A stretch of DNA of 64,000 nt from JANELJ01 sp024511395 (GTDB lineage Bacteria; Pseudomonadota; Gammaproteobacteria; GRL18): assembly GCA_963681975.1 (NCBI GenBank), contig OY820613.1:3038001-3102000 (forward strand), given 5' to 3'. Below are positions 1 through 8,633 of this stretch, one piece after another. The translations under genes and the position numbers were made by a program. The notes beneath the pieces were generated by a model. That model saw nothing but the letters and a program-made list of their open reading frames with translations. It ran no database searches and was not told where the DNA came from. Numbering within the stretch: position 1 is the stretch's first letter; every line of letters starts with the position of its first letter.

Positions 1-1
1 A

Positions 2-1564
2 CAGGCACAGTTAACCCGTTATTATCCCTATGGCAGGGAAACCTCCCATGTGGTTGGCTATGTCGGGCGTATCAATGAAAAAGAATTAAAAACTCTGCCG
101 GTCACCAATTACAGCGGCACCAACCATACCGGTAAACTGGGCATTGAAAAGTCCTACGAAGCCCTGCTGCACGGACAGGTGGGTTATCAGAAAGTGGAAA
201 CCAATGTACGCGGCCGGGTATTACGGGTACTGGAACGCAGTAATCCCACACCGGGAGATGATTTATACCTTAATCTGGACATTAATTTACAGAAGGTTGC
301 CGCCGAAGCCTTTGAGGGCAAACGGGGTGCCTTGGTGGCTATTGATCCACAAAATGGTCATATACTGGCTATGCTCAGTATGCCCGATTATAATGCCAAC
401 CTGTTTGTTAATGGTATTGATTCAAAAACCTATAAAGCACTCAATACCTCCTGGGAACGGCCTCTTTATAACCGCACCCTTCTGGGCAGCTATCCTCCCG
501 GCTCAACCACCAAGCCGTTTTTCGCTCTGGCGGGCCTGGAGCTTAATGTGATTGCTCCGGATCATGAAATATTCTGTCCCGGTTATTATCAACTCAAAGG
601 CAAATCCCATAAGTACCGGGACTGGAAAAAATGGGGGCATGGAAAAACCGATATTACCAAATCTATTGTAGAATCCTGTGATGTATTTTATTACGACCTA
701 GCCTTTCAACTGGGCATTGACCATATGCATGAATTTATGAGCAATTTTGGTTTCGGCCAGCATTCCGGTATTGATATTCTGGGCGAACGCAGCGGCCTGA
801 TGCCCTCCAGAGAGTGGAAAAAACGGGTACATAACCAGGTCTGGTTCCCCGGCGAAACAGTCATTGCCGGTATTGGTCAGGGCTATGTACTGGTTACACC
901 ACTGCAACTGGCACTGGCAACCGCCACTCTGGCCAATGGCGGAAAGCTTTACCAGCCGCAATTAGTCCATTCTATTAAGCGCAAATCCGATCCCATTCCC
1001 CGACTGGTTACCCCACAGCTGGTACGGGAGATTAAAGTCAATCGACCCTCTAACTGGAAAAAGGTTTACCATGCCATGACCGAAGTTATCCATGGTCGCA
1101 GGGGTACGGCACGGCGCTTAAACAAGCCGGATATGCGCTATAAAATTGCCGGTAAAACCAGTACCGCCCAGGTATTTACCGTAGCTCAGGATGCTTCCTA
1201 TAAAGAAGAAGAACTGGAAGAACGGCTCAAGGATCATGCCCTGTTTATAGCTTTTGCTCCCGTTGATAATCCCAGGATTACGATTGCTGTGGTGGTAGAA
1301 AACGGCGGCCACGGCGGCTCTGTTGCTGCCCCCATTGCCGGTAAGGTCATTGAGGCCTATCTCAACCAGTTTAATGATGAAGAACTTAAGGCTGCACAAA
1401 AAAAACAAAAGCCTTCAGCCCATAAAAAGCCCATAAGAAATAAAGCAAAACCCAGTATTCAACAGACTCATAACAACACAGCACTATTCCTTAACGGGCC
1501 AGAATACCAGAGGCATAAAAACTTAATCCAAGCACATCGAGTGAAGGAAAACGCACATGGCTAG
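2..1564 (+). CDS. mrdA: Penicillin-binding protein 2, C-terminal part (5' cut by window edge)
   Basis: The frame is open from the first bases of the window, so the start lies upstream. It encodes the transpeptidase part of PBP2, which cross-links peptidoglycan during lateral wall elongation together with RodA. Active-site motifs are visible: SxxK as YPPGSTTKPF (serine codon at 503), an SxN-position SCD in VESCDVFYY, and KTSTAQVF in place of the usual KSGTAQ box. The C-terminal tail is Lys/Gln-rich and poorly conserved. The stop overlaps the rodA start by 8 bp, indicating translational coupling. The following order rodA-mltB-rlpA-dacA supports PBP2 over PBP3. Nothing looks broken. Confidence 0.95.
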   Translation, partial: QAQLTRYYPYGRETSHVVGYVGRINEKELKTLPVTNYSGTNHTGKLGIEKSYEALLHGQVGYQKVETNVRGRVLRVLERSNPTPGDDLYLNLDINLQKVAAEAFEGKRGALVAIDPQNGHILAMLSMPDYNANLFVNGIDSKTYKALNTSWERPLYNRTLLGSYPPGSTTKPFFALAGLELNVIAPDHEIFCPGYYQLKGKSHKYRDWKKWGHGKTDITKSIVESCDVFYYDLAFQLGIDHMHEFMSNFGFGQHSGIDILGERSGLMPSREWKKRVHNQVWFPGETVIAGIGQGYVLVTPLQLALATATLANGGKLYQPQLVHSIKRKSDPIPRLVTPQLVREIKVNRPSNWKKVYHAMTEVIHGRRGTARRLNKPDMRYKIAGKTSTAQVFTVAQDASYKEEELEERLKDHALFIAFAPVDNPRITIAVVVENGGHGGSVAAPIAGKVIEAYLNQFNDEELKAAQKKQKPSAHKKPIRNKAKPSIQQTHNNTALFLNGPEYQRHKNLIQAHRVKENAHG

Positions 1565-2675
1565 TCGCTCATCCCAGCAGGGCCTGTTTTTTCGGATGCA
1601 TATAGACCTGACATTGCTGCTCGCGCTGCTGGCACTGATCGCTGCCGGACAGGTGATCCTCTACAGTGCCGGTGGTGAAAATATCGCCCTGATGCAGCGC
1701 CAGTGGATCCGTCTGGGGGTCGCGTTTGCTGTCATGCTAGCTATTGCCCAGATTTCCCCGGATACCATGCGCCGCTGGTCTCCGGTACTGTTTATTTTCG
1801 GCACCATTATGCTCATTGCTGTCCTGCTGGTGGGAACCAAGGCGCTGGGTGCCCGGCGCTGGCTGGATCTGGGGCTGTTCCGTTTTCAGCCTTCTGAAAT
1901 GATGAAGCTGGCCGTACCCATGATGATTGCCTGGTTTCTATCCGCCGGAAATATACCGCCCAGCAACCGGCGTATTTTTGCTGCCCTGGCCATTCTGATT
2001 GTTCCGGTATTGCTTATTGCCAAACAGCCCGATCTGGGCACATCCCTGCTGGTCAGCAGTGCCGGATTATTTGTTATTTTTATGTCCGGTGTTTCCTGGC
2101 GCCTGATCCTCGGTTTTGTTATCGCCGTGATCAGTTTTACCATGCCCATGTGGTTATTTCTGATGCGTGACTACCAGCGCCAGCGGGTACTTACTATGCT
2201 TAATCCAGAATCCGATCCTCTGGACAGCGGCTATCATATTATCCAGTCCAAAATAGCCATCGGCTCCGGCGGCAGCTTTGGCAAAGGCTGGCTTAACGGC
2301 ACCCAGTCCCATCTGGAATTTTTACCAGAGCACCATACCGACTTTATTTTTTCTGTTTTTGCCGAAGAATTTGGTTTCAGCGGGGTATTAATTTTACTGG
2401 CCCTGTATATGTTTATTATTTTTCGCGGCATTTACATTACTACCCAGGCCCACGGCACCTACGCCCGGCTGCTGGGTGCCAGTGTGGTACTGACTTTTCT
2501 GATTTATATTTTTGTGAATATCGGCATGGTCAGCGGTATTCTGCCCGTAGTGGGCGTACCCCTGCCGCTGGTGAGTTACGGCGGTACTTCTATTGTGACA
2601 TTAATGGCCGGATTTGGTATTTTAATGGCCATTCATACCCATCGAAAACTTTTAGCCATTAGCGAGTCCGATTAG
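1557..2675 (+). CDS. rodA: SEDS-family peptidoglycan glycosyltransferase RodA
   Basis: A 372-residue polytopic membrane protein of the FtsW/RodA/SpoVE family, which polymerises lipid II during elongation in complex with PBP2. It has about ten hydrophobic segments. Family signatures include KQPDLGTSLL and, near the C-terminus, VGVPLPLVSYGGTS. ATG at 1557 lies inside the end of mrdA. Length matches E. coli RodA (about 370). RodA is preferred over FtsW because of its partner mrdA and the downstream mltB/rlpA. Confidence 0.96.
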   Translation: MASRSSQQGLFFRMHIDLTLLLALLALIAAGQVILYSAGGENIALMQRQWIRLGVAFAVMLAIAQISPDTMRRWSPVLFIFGTIMLIAVLLVGTKALGARRWLDLGLFRFQPSEMMKLAVPMMIAWFLSAGNIPPSNRRIFAALAILIVPVLLIAKQPDLGTSLLVSSAGLFVIFMSGVSWRLILGFVIAVISFTMPMWLFLMRDYQRQRVLTMLNPESDPLDSGYHIIQSKIAIGSGGSFGKGWLNGTQSHLEFLPEHHTDFIFSVFAEEFGFSGVLILLALYMFIIFRGIYITTQAHGTYARLLGASVVLTFLIYIFVNIGMVSGILPVVGVPLPLVSYGGTSIVTLMAGFGILMAIHTHRKLLAISESD

Positions 2676-2692
2676 CGAATAAGAGTAATCAT

Positions 2693-3718
2693 ATGGAAAA
2701 CTTTATGAGAAATGGAATACAGCGTACTTTTTTAATTAGCCTTTTCTTTAGTCTGCTGTGCCTGTCTGCCAGTGCCTGGAGCAGCAGCCTGTTCAAAGAG
2801 ACCAAAGTACAGAACTTTATTGATCAGATGGTCAGCAAGCATGACTTTAATCGTGATGAACTAGAAAAGCTCTTCAGCCAGGTTAAGATCAAACAGAAAA
2901 TTCTTGATGCCATCAGCCGTCCGGCAGAAAAGAGTAAACCCTGGTATGAATACCGCAATATATTCCTTAAACCCCGGCGAATTAAACATGGAATTAACTT
3001 CTGGAAAGAAAACCGGCAGGTTATAGACTATGCCCATAAAGTCTATGGTGTCGCCCCGGAAATTATCGTCGCCATTATCGGTGTGGAAACTTTTTATGGC
3101 ACCAGGCAGGGCTGCTACCGTGTTATGAATGCCCTGTCCACTCTGGGTTTTAAATACCCCAAACGCAGCCAGTTTTTCCTCGGTGAACTGGAGTATTTTC
3201 TAGTCATGAGTAAGGAACAGGGCTTTGATCCCTTAAGCAAGAAAGGTTCTTATGCCGGTGCCATGGGTATGGGTCAGTTTATTCCCAGCAGCTTTCAAAG
3301 TTATGCCATTGATTTTGACGGTGATGGTATCAAGAACATCTGGAGTAATGAAGCCGATGCCATTGGCAGTGTCGCCAATTATTTTAAACGTCACGGCTGG
3401 CAGAAAGATCAGCAGGTTGCGGATAAGATCAGCCTGAGCAAGGACAGCAGTATAAGCCCCGAAGATGCCTGTAAACGCAGCTGTAAACCCAAACTGACGG
3501 TCGCTGATTTTAAACACAAAGGCGTTACGGACAAACTGTCTGTCAGTGATAAAACCAAAGCCATTCTACTGACTCTGAAACAAAAAACTGGTATGGAATA
3601 CTGGCTCGGCTATAATAATTTTTATGTAATCTCACGTTATAACCATAGCACCCTGTATTCCATGGCCGTTTATCAGTTAAGCCAAGAGATTAAGAAAGGC
3701 TTTGAAAAGAATAAATAA
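2693..3718 (+). CDS. mltB: Lytic murein transglycosylase B
   Basis: A 341-residue periplasmic lytic transglycosylase (SLT_2/MltB family) that cleaves the MurNAc-GlcNAc bond to form 1,6-anhydro ends. The N-terminus is a Sec signal peptide (hydrophobic LISLFFSLLCLSASA); no lipobox cysteine is visible, unlike E. coli MltB. The catalytic motif AIIGVETFYG puts the glutamate at residue 132, followed by AGAMGMGQFIPSS and a DFDGDG acidic loop typical of the fold. It starts 17 bp after rodA, in the same operon. An in-frame ATG five codons in (2705) is a possible start. The IS1111 element begins about 75 bp after the stop. Confidence 0.93.
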   Translation: MENFMRNGIQRTFLISLFFSLLCLSASAWSSSLFKETKVQNFIDQMVSKHDFNRDELEKLFSQVKIKQKILDAISRPAEKSKPWYEYRNIFLKPRRIKHGINFWKENRQVIDYAHKVYGVAPEIIVAIIGVETFYGTRQGCYRVMNALSTLGFKYPKRSQFFLGELEYFLVMSKEQGFDPLSKKGSYAGAMGMGQFIPSSFQSYAIDFDGDGIKNIWSNEADAIGSVANYFKRHGWQKDQQVADKISLSKDSSISPEDACKRSCKPKLTVADFKHKGVTDKLSVSDKTKAILLTLKQKTGMEYWLGYNNFYVISRYNHSTLYSMAVYQLSQEIKKGFEKNK

Positions 3719-4315
3719 TGTAACTACTCAGTATAAATTAAAGTAAGGTAGAGTACCTGCAGACAGTCACGGTCAAATACACTGAATAAATGGAATGGTT
3801 CGCCCCACTCTCTAACGACATCATAAAAATGTGCCAAAATTGTGTTTTTACACATAACAACAGAGTAGAGAGGCGAACCTTATGAGTAATTTTAAAGTAA
3901 AACGTGCAATAAAAATACTGGCAATTGTTCTGGCAAAGAACAGTTTTTATATTTATGCTGCCGATGACAGGGGCCTGAAGGTTTTAACAAAAAAAATGAC
4001 CAGAAGCCAATTATCAAACTTTGTGTCTAAATTACCAGCCTGTTTAATAGCCATGGAGGCCTGTGGCAGTGCCCATTATTGGGCTCACAAGTTTCAAGAG
4101 TATGGTCATGAAGTCAAACTTATAGCGCCTCAGTTTGTTAAACCTTTTGTCAAATCCAATAAGAATGACAGTCTGGATGCTGAAGCCATTTGTGAGGCGG
4201 TTCAACGTCCCAATATGCGTTTTGTCTCGATAAAAAACGAGGAGCAACTGGTCGTTCAATCCGTTCATCGGGTACACAACCAGTTAGTAAAGAGCCGTAC
4301 AGCTCAAGTTAACCA

Positions 4316-5334
4316 ACCTGAATTCTGGATAAGAACTAAAAAATATTGAACTAAATGCCTGTTTCTCGATCAGATCATTTAATGACCAAATCAAATGAAT
4401 TTGAACAAGGAGCAGGCAAGTGACTACTATAGATGAATTGTATTGTAATATCGATGATTTCAACCAGGTCTTTTATCCTGAATGGGAAAAAACACTGCTG
4501 GAATCCGGTGATAAAAAGAGAAGACGACAAGGTGTAATGAGCCCCGGTGAACTGATGACTATCCTGATTAACTTTCATCAGTCACATTACAAAGATTTTA
4601 AGAGTTATTATTTATGCCATGTGCATCAACATCTTAGGAAAGAGTTTCCAAATTTATTGAGCTATACCCGTTTCCTGGGAGTGATGTCATCGGTACTGGT
4701 GCCATTATGCGCTTACTTTACTCATTGCAAAGGAAAGCCAACCGGAATTGCCTTTGTTGATGCGAGCAGCATTAAAGTATGCCACAACATTCGCATACCC
4801 AGGCATAAAGTCTTTGATGGTGTTGCTCAGCGAGGCAAATCGACCATGGGGTGGTTCTATGGGTTTAAACTTCACCTGATCATTAATCATAAAGGTGAAA
4901 TACTGGCCACTAAATTGACGGCCGGTAATGTAGATGACAGAAAACCGGTTCCTGAAATGGCCAAAGACTTATATGGAAAGCTTTATGGTGACAAAGGCTA
5001 TGTCTCCAGTCTTTTAAGTGATGAACTGTTTGAACAGGATGTCGGGCTTATTACCAATGTCAGACGAAACATGAAAACACGTGCCATTGCATTGTGGGAT
5101 AAGATTATGCTGAAAAAACGTTTTATAATTGAAACGGTTAATGAGCAGCTAAAAAATATTACACAGATTGAACATTCACGTCATAGAAGCGTAAGTGCTT
5201 TTATGTTGAACCTTATTGGTTCTCTGATTGCCTATTGTCATAAAAAAGACAAGCCGACAATCAGAATAGATGAGAGTGATATGAAAACTCTCTGTATTTA
5301 GGTAAATGACTGGGTTCTTATCCAGATCTCAGGT
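4316..5334 (+). mobile_element. IS982-family element, copy 1
   Basis: 1019 bp with terminal inverted repeats ACCTGAATTCTGGATAAG (left) and ACCTGAGATCTGGATAAG (complement of the right end). It lies inside the IS1111 transposase gene. The flanking hexamers (TAACCA left, TAAATA right) do not match, unlike copy 2 with its perfect TAATTA duplication. This fits a deletion next to the insertion. Confidence 0.88.
4420..5301 (+). CDS. IS982-family transposase, intact copy
   Basis: A 293-residue DDE transposase starting at GTG 4420. Catalytic residues fit the family: D114 in FVDASSIKVCHN, D191 in YGDKGYVS and E238 in ETVNEQLKN. The RGKSTMGWFYGFKLH block is characteristic of IS982. It is nearly identical to the copy at 22058-22939, which has two stop codons, so this copy could be the active source. 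It was transcribed in the same direction as its host IS1111. Confidence 0.9.
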   Translation: MTTIDELYCNIDDFNQVFYPEWEKTLLESGDKKRRRQGVMSPGELMTILINFHQSHYKDFKSYYLCHVHQHLRKEFPNLLSYTRFLGVMSSVLVPLCAYFTHCKGKPTGIAFVDASSIKVCHNIRIPRHKVFDGVAQRGKSTMGWFYGFKLHLIINHKGEILATKLTAGNVDDRKPVPEMAKDLYGKLYGDKGYVSSLLSDELFEQDVGLITNVRRNMKTRAIALWDKIMLKKRFIIETVNEQLKNITQIEHSRHRSVSAFMLNLIGSLIAYCHKKDKPTIRIDESDMKTLCI

Positions 5335-5903
5335 TAAATAAACAATTGGTGCTACTACTGGACGAAGGAGATAGTCGTCAGAACATTCCTGACAGAATGA
5401 AAGCCTTGATTAGAGGCTTACAAGCTCACCTAAACTATCTGGATGAGCAAATAGCCGAATATGAAAATATGATAAAAGCACGGGCCAGCCAGGATGACAG
5501 ACCCGTCCTGTTACAAATGATACCGGGTTTTGGTCCCATCACTGCTACCGCCTTTATGTCTCACATTGGCCATATTGCCAGCTTCAAAAATGGTCGGGAA
5601 TTAGCTGCATTTCTTGGTCTGGTGCCTCGTCAGCATTCTACCGGAGGGAAGTCAACACTACTGGGAATAAGCAAACGAGGTGACGTATATTTACGAACAC
5701 TGTTAATTCATGGTGCCCGTTCAAGATTGCGTACTATAGCCGGGAAAAAAGACCCGGTTAGTCTCTGGCTGAGTCGTTTGCTCAACCGGCGAGGATACAA
5801 TATTGCAGCAGTGGCATTAGCAAACAAAATGGCCAGAACTGCCTTTGCCCTATTAAATACAGGAGAAGTTTATAATGATAATCATGTATGTAGTGTTTGC
5901 TGA

Positions 5904-6395
5904 GAGGTAAAGATAAGTATGATATCAGTAAATATCAAATGCTTTCCCCTTTCGCGGGCAGAATACCTTCCGCTCCAATCTTGTCAAGGAGCCTCCTTCG
6001 CAAGCTCAGGACTCCTCCTTGACAAGACCTACGCTACAGGTAGTGTTCCGTCAACGGGGAAAGCATTATTAACTCAGTGAACTGAGTATTTTTAAGCATA
6101 AAGGAGGGCCACTTGAAACTCCTTTTAGAAGTATCTGTAACATTAACGGTTTTTTACCCAGGTTGCTAAGATATAATCACTGTAATGGCATGGCAGGTAA
6201 GTCCTGTATTCAGAATAAACTGTTTGTAACTAAGGCATTTATTTGAATAGACCGCTGAATAGATTAGTTTCTGAATACGCGTATTTCCATTAGGGCACGG
6301 AGCATTTGTATTCTCCACTCAGAGGCCGGATATAAGAATGCAACTTTATCATCCATGAGTACCGTGGTATCACTTGCATACGTGGGGCGAACCAT
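5904..6395 (+). other. Non-coding 3' region of the IS1111 element
   Basis: No credible reading frame. It contains a 130-bp palindromic insertion (5938-6067), a short perfect hairpin ACTCAGT-GA-ACTGAGT near 6072-6087, and about 300 bp of further non-coding sequence ending at the 13-bp inverted repeat. In the IS1111 group this position holds the guide RNA that directs target choice. I infer that it is here but cannot fold it or identify target and donor loops by eye. Confidence 0.4.
5938..6067. repeat. 130-bp MITE-like palindromic element
   Basis: The ends are inverted repeats (AATGCTTTCCCC at 5938 and GGGGAAAGCATT ending 6067). An inner stem pairs TCTTGTCAAGGAG with CTCCTCCTTGACAAGA. No reading frame is present. 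The structure suggests a small non-autonomous element or a strong bidirectional terminator. No second copy was found in this window. Confidence 0.55.
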
Positions 6396-6410
6396 ATAAG
6401 TTACTAAATA

Positions 6411-7727
6411 GTCCGACCTGAATAAATCATAGCACATTGATTTATAAGGAAATATTGGCGAATTATGGGTGTTAAATTTGCAGGTTTTTGGTAAAATAAG
6501 CCTTATTACCTTGCAAATTTCCAGGCCAAAATGAAGCCAAAGAAACAGCCAAAAATACCTCAGGAAGACCTGTTCAGGATGCGCCTTGAAAACATGCTGG
6601 ACATAAACCATGAGTTGATTAAGTTATCAAAACACATAGATTGGGAAAGTCCTGATAAAGAATGGGGCGCTCTGTTTGTATCCACTAAAGGTGCTCCTGC
6701 CATACGCACTCGATTGATTGCAGGATTGCATTACCTGAAACACCTGCATGATTTATCGGATGAACAGGTAGTAAAAGGCTGGACAGAAAATCCGTACTGG
6801 CAGTATTTCTGTGGTGAAGAATACTTTCAGCATAAAATGCCCATACACCCTGTGACCATGACCAAATGGCGTAACCGGCCGGGTAAGTCAGGCAGTGAAA
6901 AATTACTGATTGAAACCATTAAAGCCGGACTAAAGAGTAAAACTATCAAGCCAGGCAGTTTAAAGAAAGTCACGGTAGATACTACCGTACAGGAAAAGAA
7001 CATCGCTTTTCCAACCGATTCAAAGCTCCTGAACAAAGCCAGAGAAAACCTGGTTAAACTGTCCAAAGAGCACGGTATTAAACTGCGCCAGAACTATAAT
7101 CGGGTTGGGCCGCAATATGTACTAATGGCCAGTCGTTATGCTCATGCAAAACAGTTTAAACGCATGAAGAAAATGAACAATAAACTGAAATCCCGTTTAG
7201 GTCGTGTTAAACGGGATATTGAACGACAACTGCCCAATTATTCTGTCGATATTCAGTCATTGTTTGAAGTAGCTCTAAAACAGGCTCAGAAACTGATTGA
7301 GCAGGAGCAGCACAGTAAGAACAAGCTTTACAGTTTACAGCCGTACAGCCGGAACAGTGCTTTGTTGACCGGGGTTATCGTGGACATGAAGTAAAAGACA
7401 CTAAAGTTTTTATCTCAGGTCAGAAGCGAGGCGTTACCCGAAGTATTAAAAAGGCATTAAAACGGCGCAGTGCGATTGAGCCTGAAATCGGTCATATGAA
7501 AAACGATGGCCGTTTAGATCGCTGCTACCTCAAAGGTGCAGTCGGTGATGCCATTAATGTGGTTATGGTAGCCGCTGGACATAACTTAAGAAAGATCCTC
7601 AATAAGCTCCGGCTTTTGTGGCTCAAAATTATTTCCGGTTTGATGGGGTCTTTTATCAAACCGGGGCAATCAGCCGCTTTAAACCTGGCTTGATGTCAGG
7701 CTTAAAACGGTATTATTCAGGTTGAAC
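6411..7727 (+). mobile_element. IS5-type element, copy 1 (internally deleted)
   Basis: Terminal repeats GTCCGACCTGAATAA (left) and GTTCAACCTGAATAA (complement of the right end). The 6-bp target duplication TAAATA is at 6405-6410 and 7728-7733. It is 1317 bp against 1498 bp for full-length copies. The missing 181 bp lie between two CAGTTTACA repeats. Confidence 0.93.
6531..7693 (+). pseudogene. IS5-type transposase, frameshifted by a 181-bp deletion
   Basis: The first 278 or so residues match the intact 447-residue copies up to NKLYSL. The frame then shifts, because 181 bp between two CAGTTTACA repeats are gone, and stops at 7394. The C-terminal part (MKNDGRLDRCYLKG onward) continues in another frame to 7693. 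Part of the catalytic domain is removed, so it is inactive. Confidence 0.9.
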
Positions 7728-7756
7728 TAAATAATTAAAATTTTTGAGTAAATATA

Positions 7757-8620
7757 ATGTCTCTTCACCTGCTGCGATCTATAAGTATTATTATCATTAC
7801 TCTTATCCTGGCTGCATGCAACAGCTCACCGGATATCTATACCCGCAGCAAAGACGGTCCACCTTCTTCCTGGGGCGATGTTTCCCAGATACCGGATGCC
7901 GTCCCCAAAAAAGAACCGCGCAGTAAATCCGGTAACCCAAGCTCCTATGTAGTATTTGGCAAGCGCTATTATGTTATGAAATCAGCTAAAGGTTATAAGG
8001 AACGAGGCATTGCCTCTTGGTACGGCAGCAAATTCCACGGTAAGCGCACCTCCAGTGGCGAAGCCTATGATATGCACGGCATGACTGCCGCACATAAAAC
8101 CCTGCCCTTACCCACCTATGTCAAGGTTACTAACCTGAAAAACGGCCGTCAGGTCATTGTTAAAGTAAATGACCGTGGCCCATTTCATGAAAACCGCATC
8201 ATTGATTTATCTCATACTGCAGCCATTAAACTGGGTATAAAAGGCACCGGCACCGGACTGGTGGAAGTAGAGGCCATTGATCCGGATAACTGGGATAACA
8301 ACACCATAACCACCCAGTCTCCCCCGGCGCCCGTTGCTGACACACCGTCTGAAACCATAACAAAAGTACCGGTTCCTAAAATTAATGGTATTTTTCTGCA
8401 ATTGGGAGCTTTTGTCAGTTCCCATAATGCCTATACCCTGAAAAACAAGGCAAATACTGCCCTAGGCTCCACTCTGGCCAGTGTCAGCAGTACACTCAAC
8501 GGCAGCCAGAAATTCTACCGGGTACGCATCGGCCCACTGGATAATGTGGAACAGGCAGATAATCTGACTGAACGTCTGACCCAAAAGGGATTTAATGCTC
8601 CTAGTGTAACCGCTCAATGA
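7757..8620 (+). CDS. rlpA: RlpA septal/peripheral lytic transglycosylase lipoprotein with SPOR domain
   Basis: 287 residues. The N-terminus is a lipoprotein signal with lipobox LILAAC (Cys21). A double-psi beta-barrel follows at about 90-180 (GIASWYGSKFHGKRTSSGE, VKVNDRGPF), which in the family cleaves denuded glycan. The C-terminal SPOR domain (about 213-285, starting IFLQLGAFVSSHNA) binds such glycan. The last few residues are not original. IS66 starts at 8606, so VTAQ-stop is read from the IS end. The displaced native ending is still visible at 13991-14005 and would give VVID-stop. Function is probably unaffected. It belongs to the mrdA-dacA operon. Confidence 0.94.
   Translation: MSLHLLRSISIIIITLILAACNSSPDIYTRSKDGPPSSWGDVSQIPDAVPKKEPRSKSGNPSSYVVFGKRYYVMKSAKGYKERGIASWYGSKFHGKRTSSGEAYDMHGMTAAHKTLPLPTYVKVTNLKNGRQVIVKVNDRGPFHENRIIDLSHTAAIKLGIKGTGTGLVEVEAIDPDNWDNNTITTQSPPAPVADTPSETITKVPVPKINGIFLQLGAFVSSHNAYTLKNKANTALGSTLASVSSTLNGSQKFYRVRIGPLDNVEQADNLTERLTQKGFNAPSVTAQ
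8598..8605 (+). repeat. Left 8-bp target duplication of IS66 (CTCCTAGT)
   Basis: CTCCTAGT at 8598-8605 recurs at 13983-13990, directly outside the two ends of the IS66 element. Eight bases is the normal IS66-family duplication length. Confidence 0.9.
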
Positions 8621-8633
8621 ACAGCGTTATTTA

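Larger units (their letters stand above)
3882..5903 (+). pseudogene. IS110-family DEDD transposase, interrupted by IS982
   Basis: The N-terminal DEDD catalytic half (3882 to about 4315) reads through MEACGSAHYWA and KSNKNDSLDAEAICEA, typical of IS1111-group transposases. The C-terminal half (5335-5903) has the transposase_20 signature MIPGFGPITA, FLGLVPRQHSTGGK and SKRGDVYLRTLL. The IS982 insertion separates them. Against the family there also seem to be roughly 25 residues missing at the junction (after the AQVNQ stretch and before LLLDEGDSRQN). This suggests IS982 removed adjacent DNA. The protein cannot be made whole. Confidence 0.85.
3795..6395 (+). mobile_element. IS110-family (IS1111 group) element carrying an IS982 insertion
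   Basis: The element is bounded by a 13-bp inverted repeat ATGGTTCGCCCCA at 3795-3807 and its complement at 6383-6395, as expected for the subterminal repeats of the IS1111 group. The true ends are probably a few bases further out. It holds a DEDD transposase split by IS982 and about 490 bp of non-coding DNA 3' of the transposase, where IS1111-group elements carry their guide (seek/bridge) RNA. A second inverted repeat (GGTTCGCC near 3798 and GGCGAACC near 3870) flanks the leader before the transposase. It separates mltB from rlpA. Confidence 0.75.

Noticed and set aside
144..551. Open frames overlapping mrdA, rodA, lptD, surA and others on either strand
   Set aside because: They lie wholly inside well-supported genes, have no family features or start signals, and show compositionally odd protein sequences.
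698..961. Minus-strand frames inside mrdA
   Set aside because: They are shadows of the PBP2 frame with no supporting motif.
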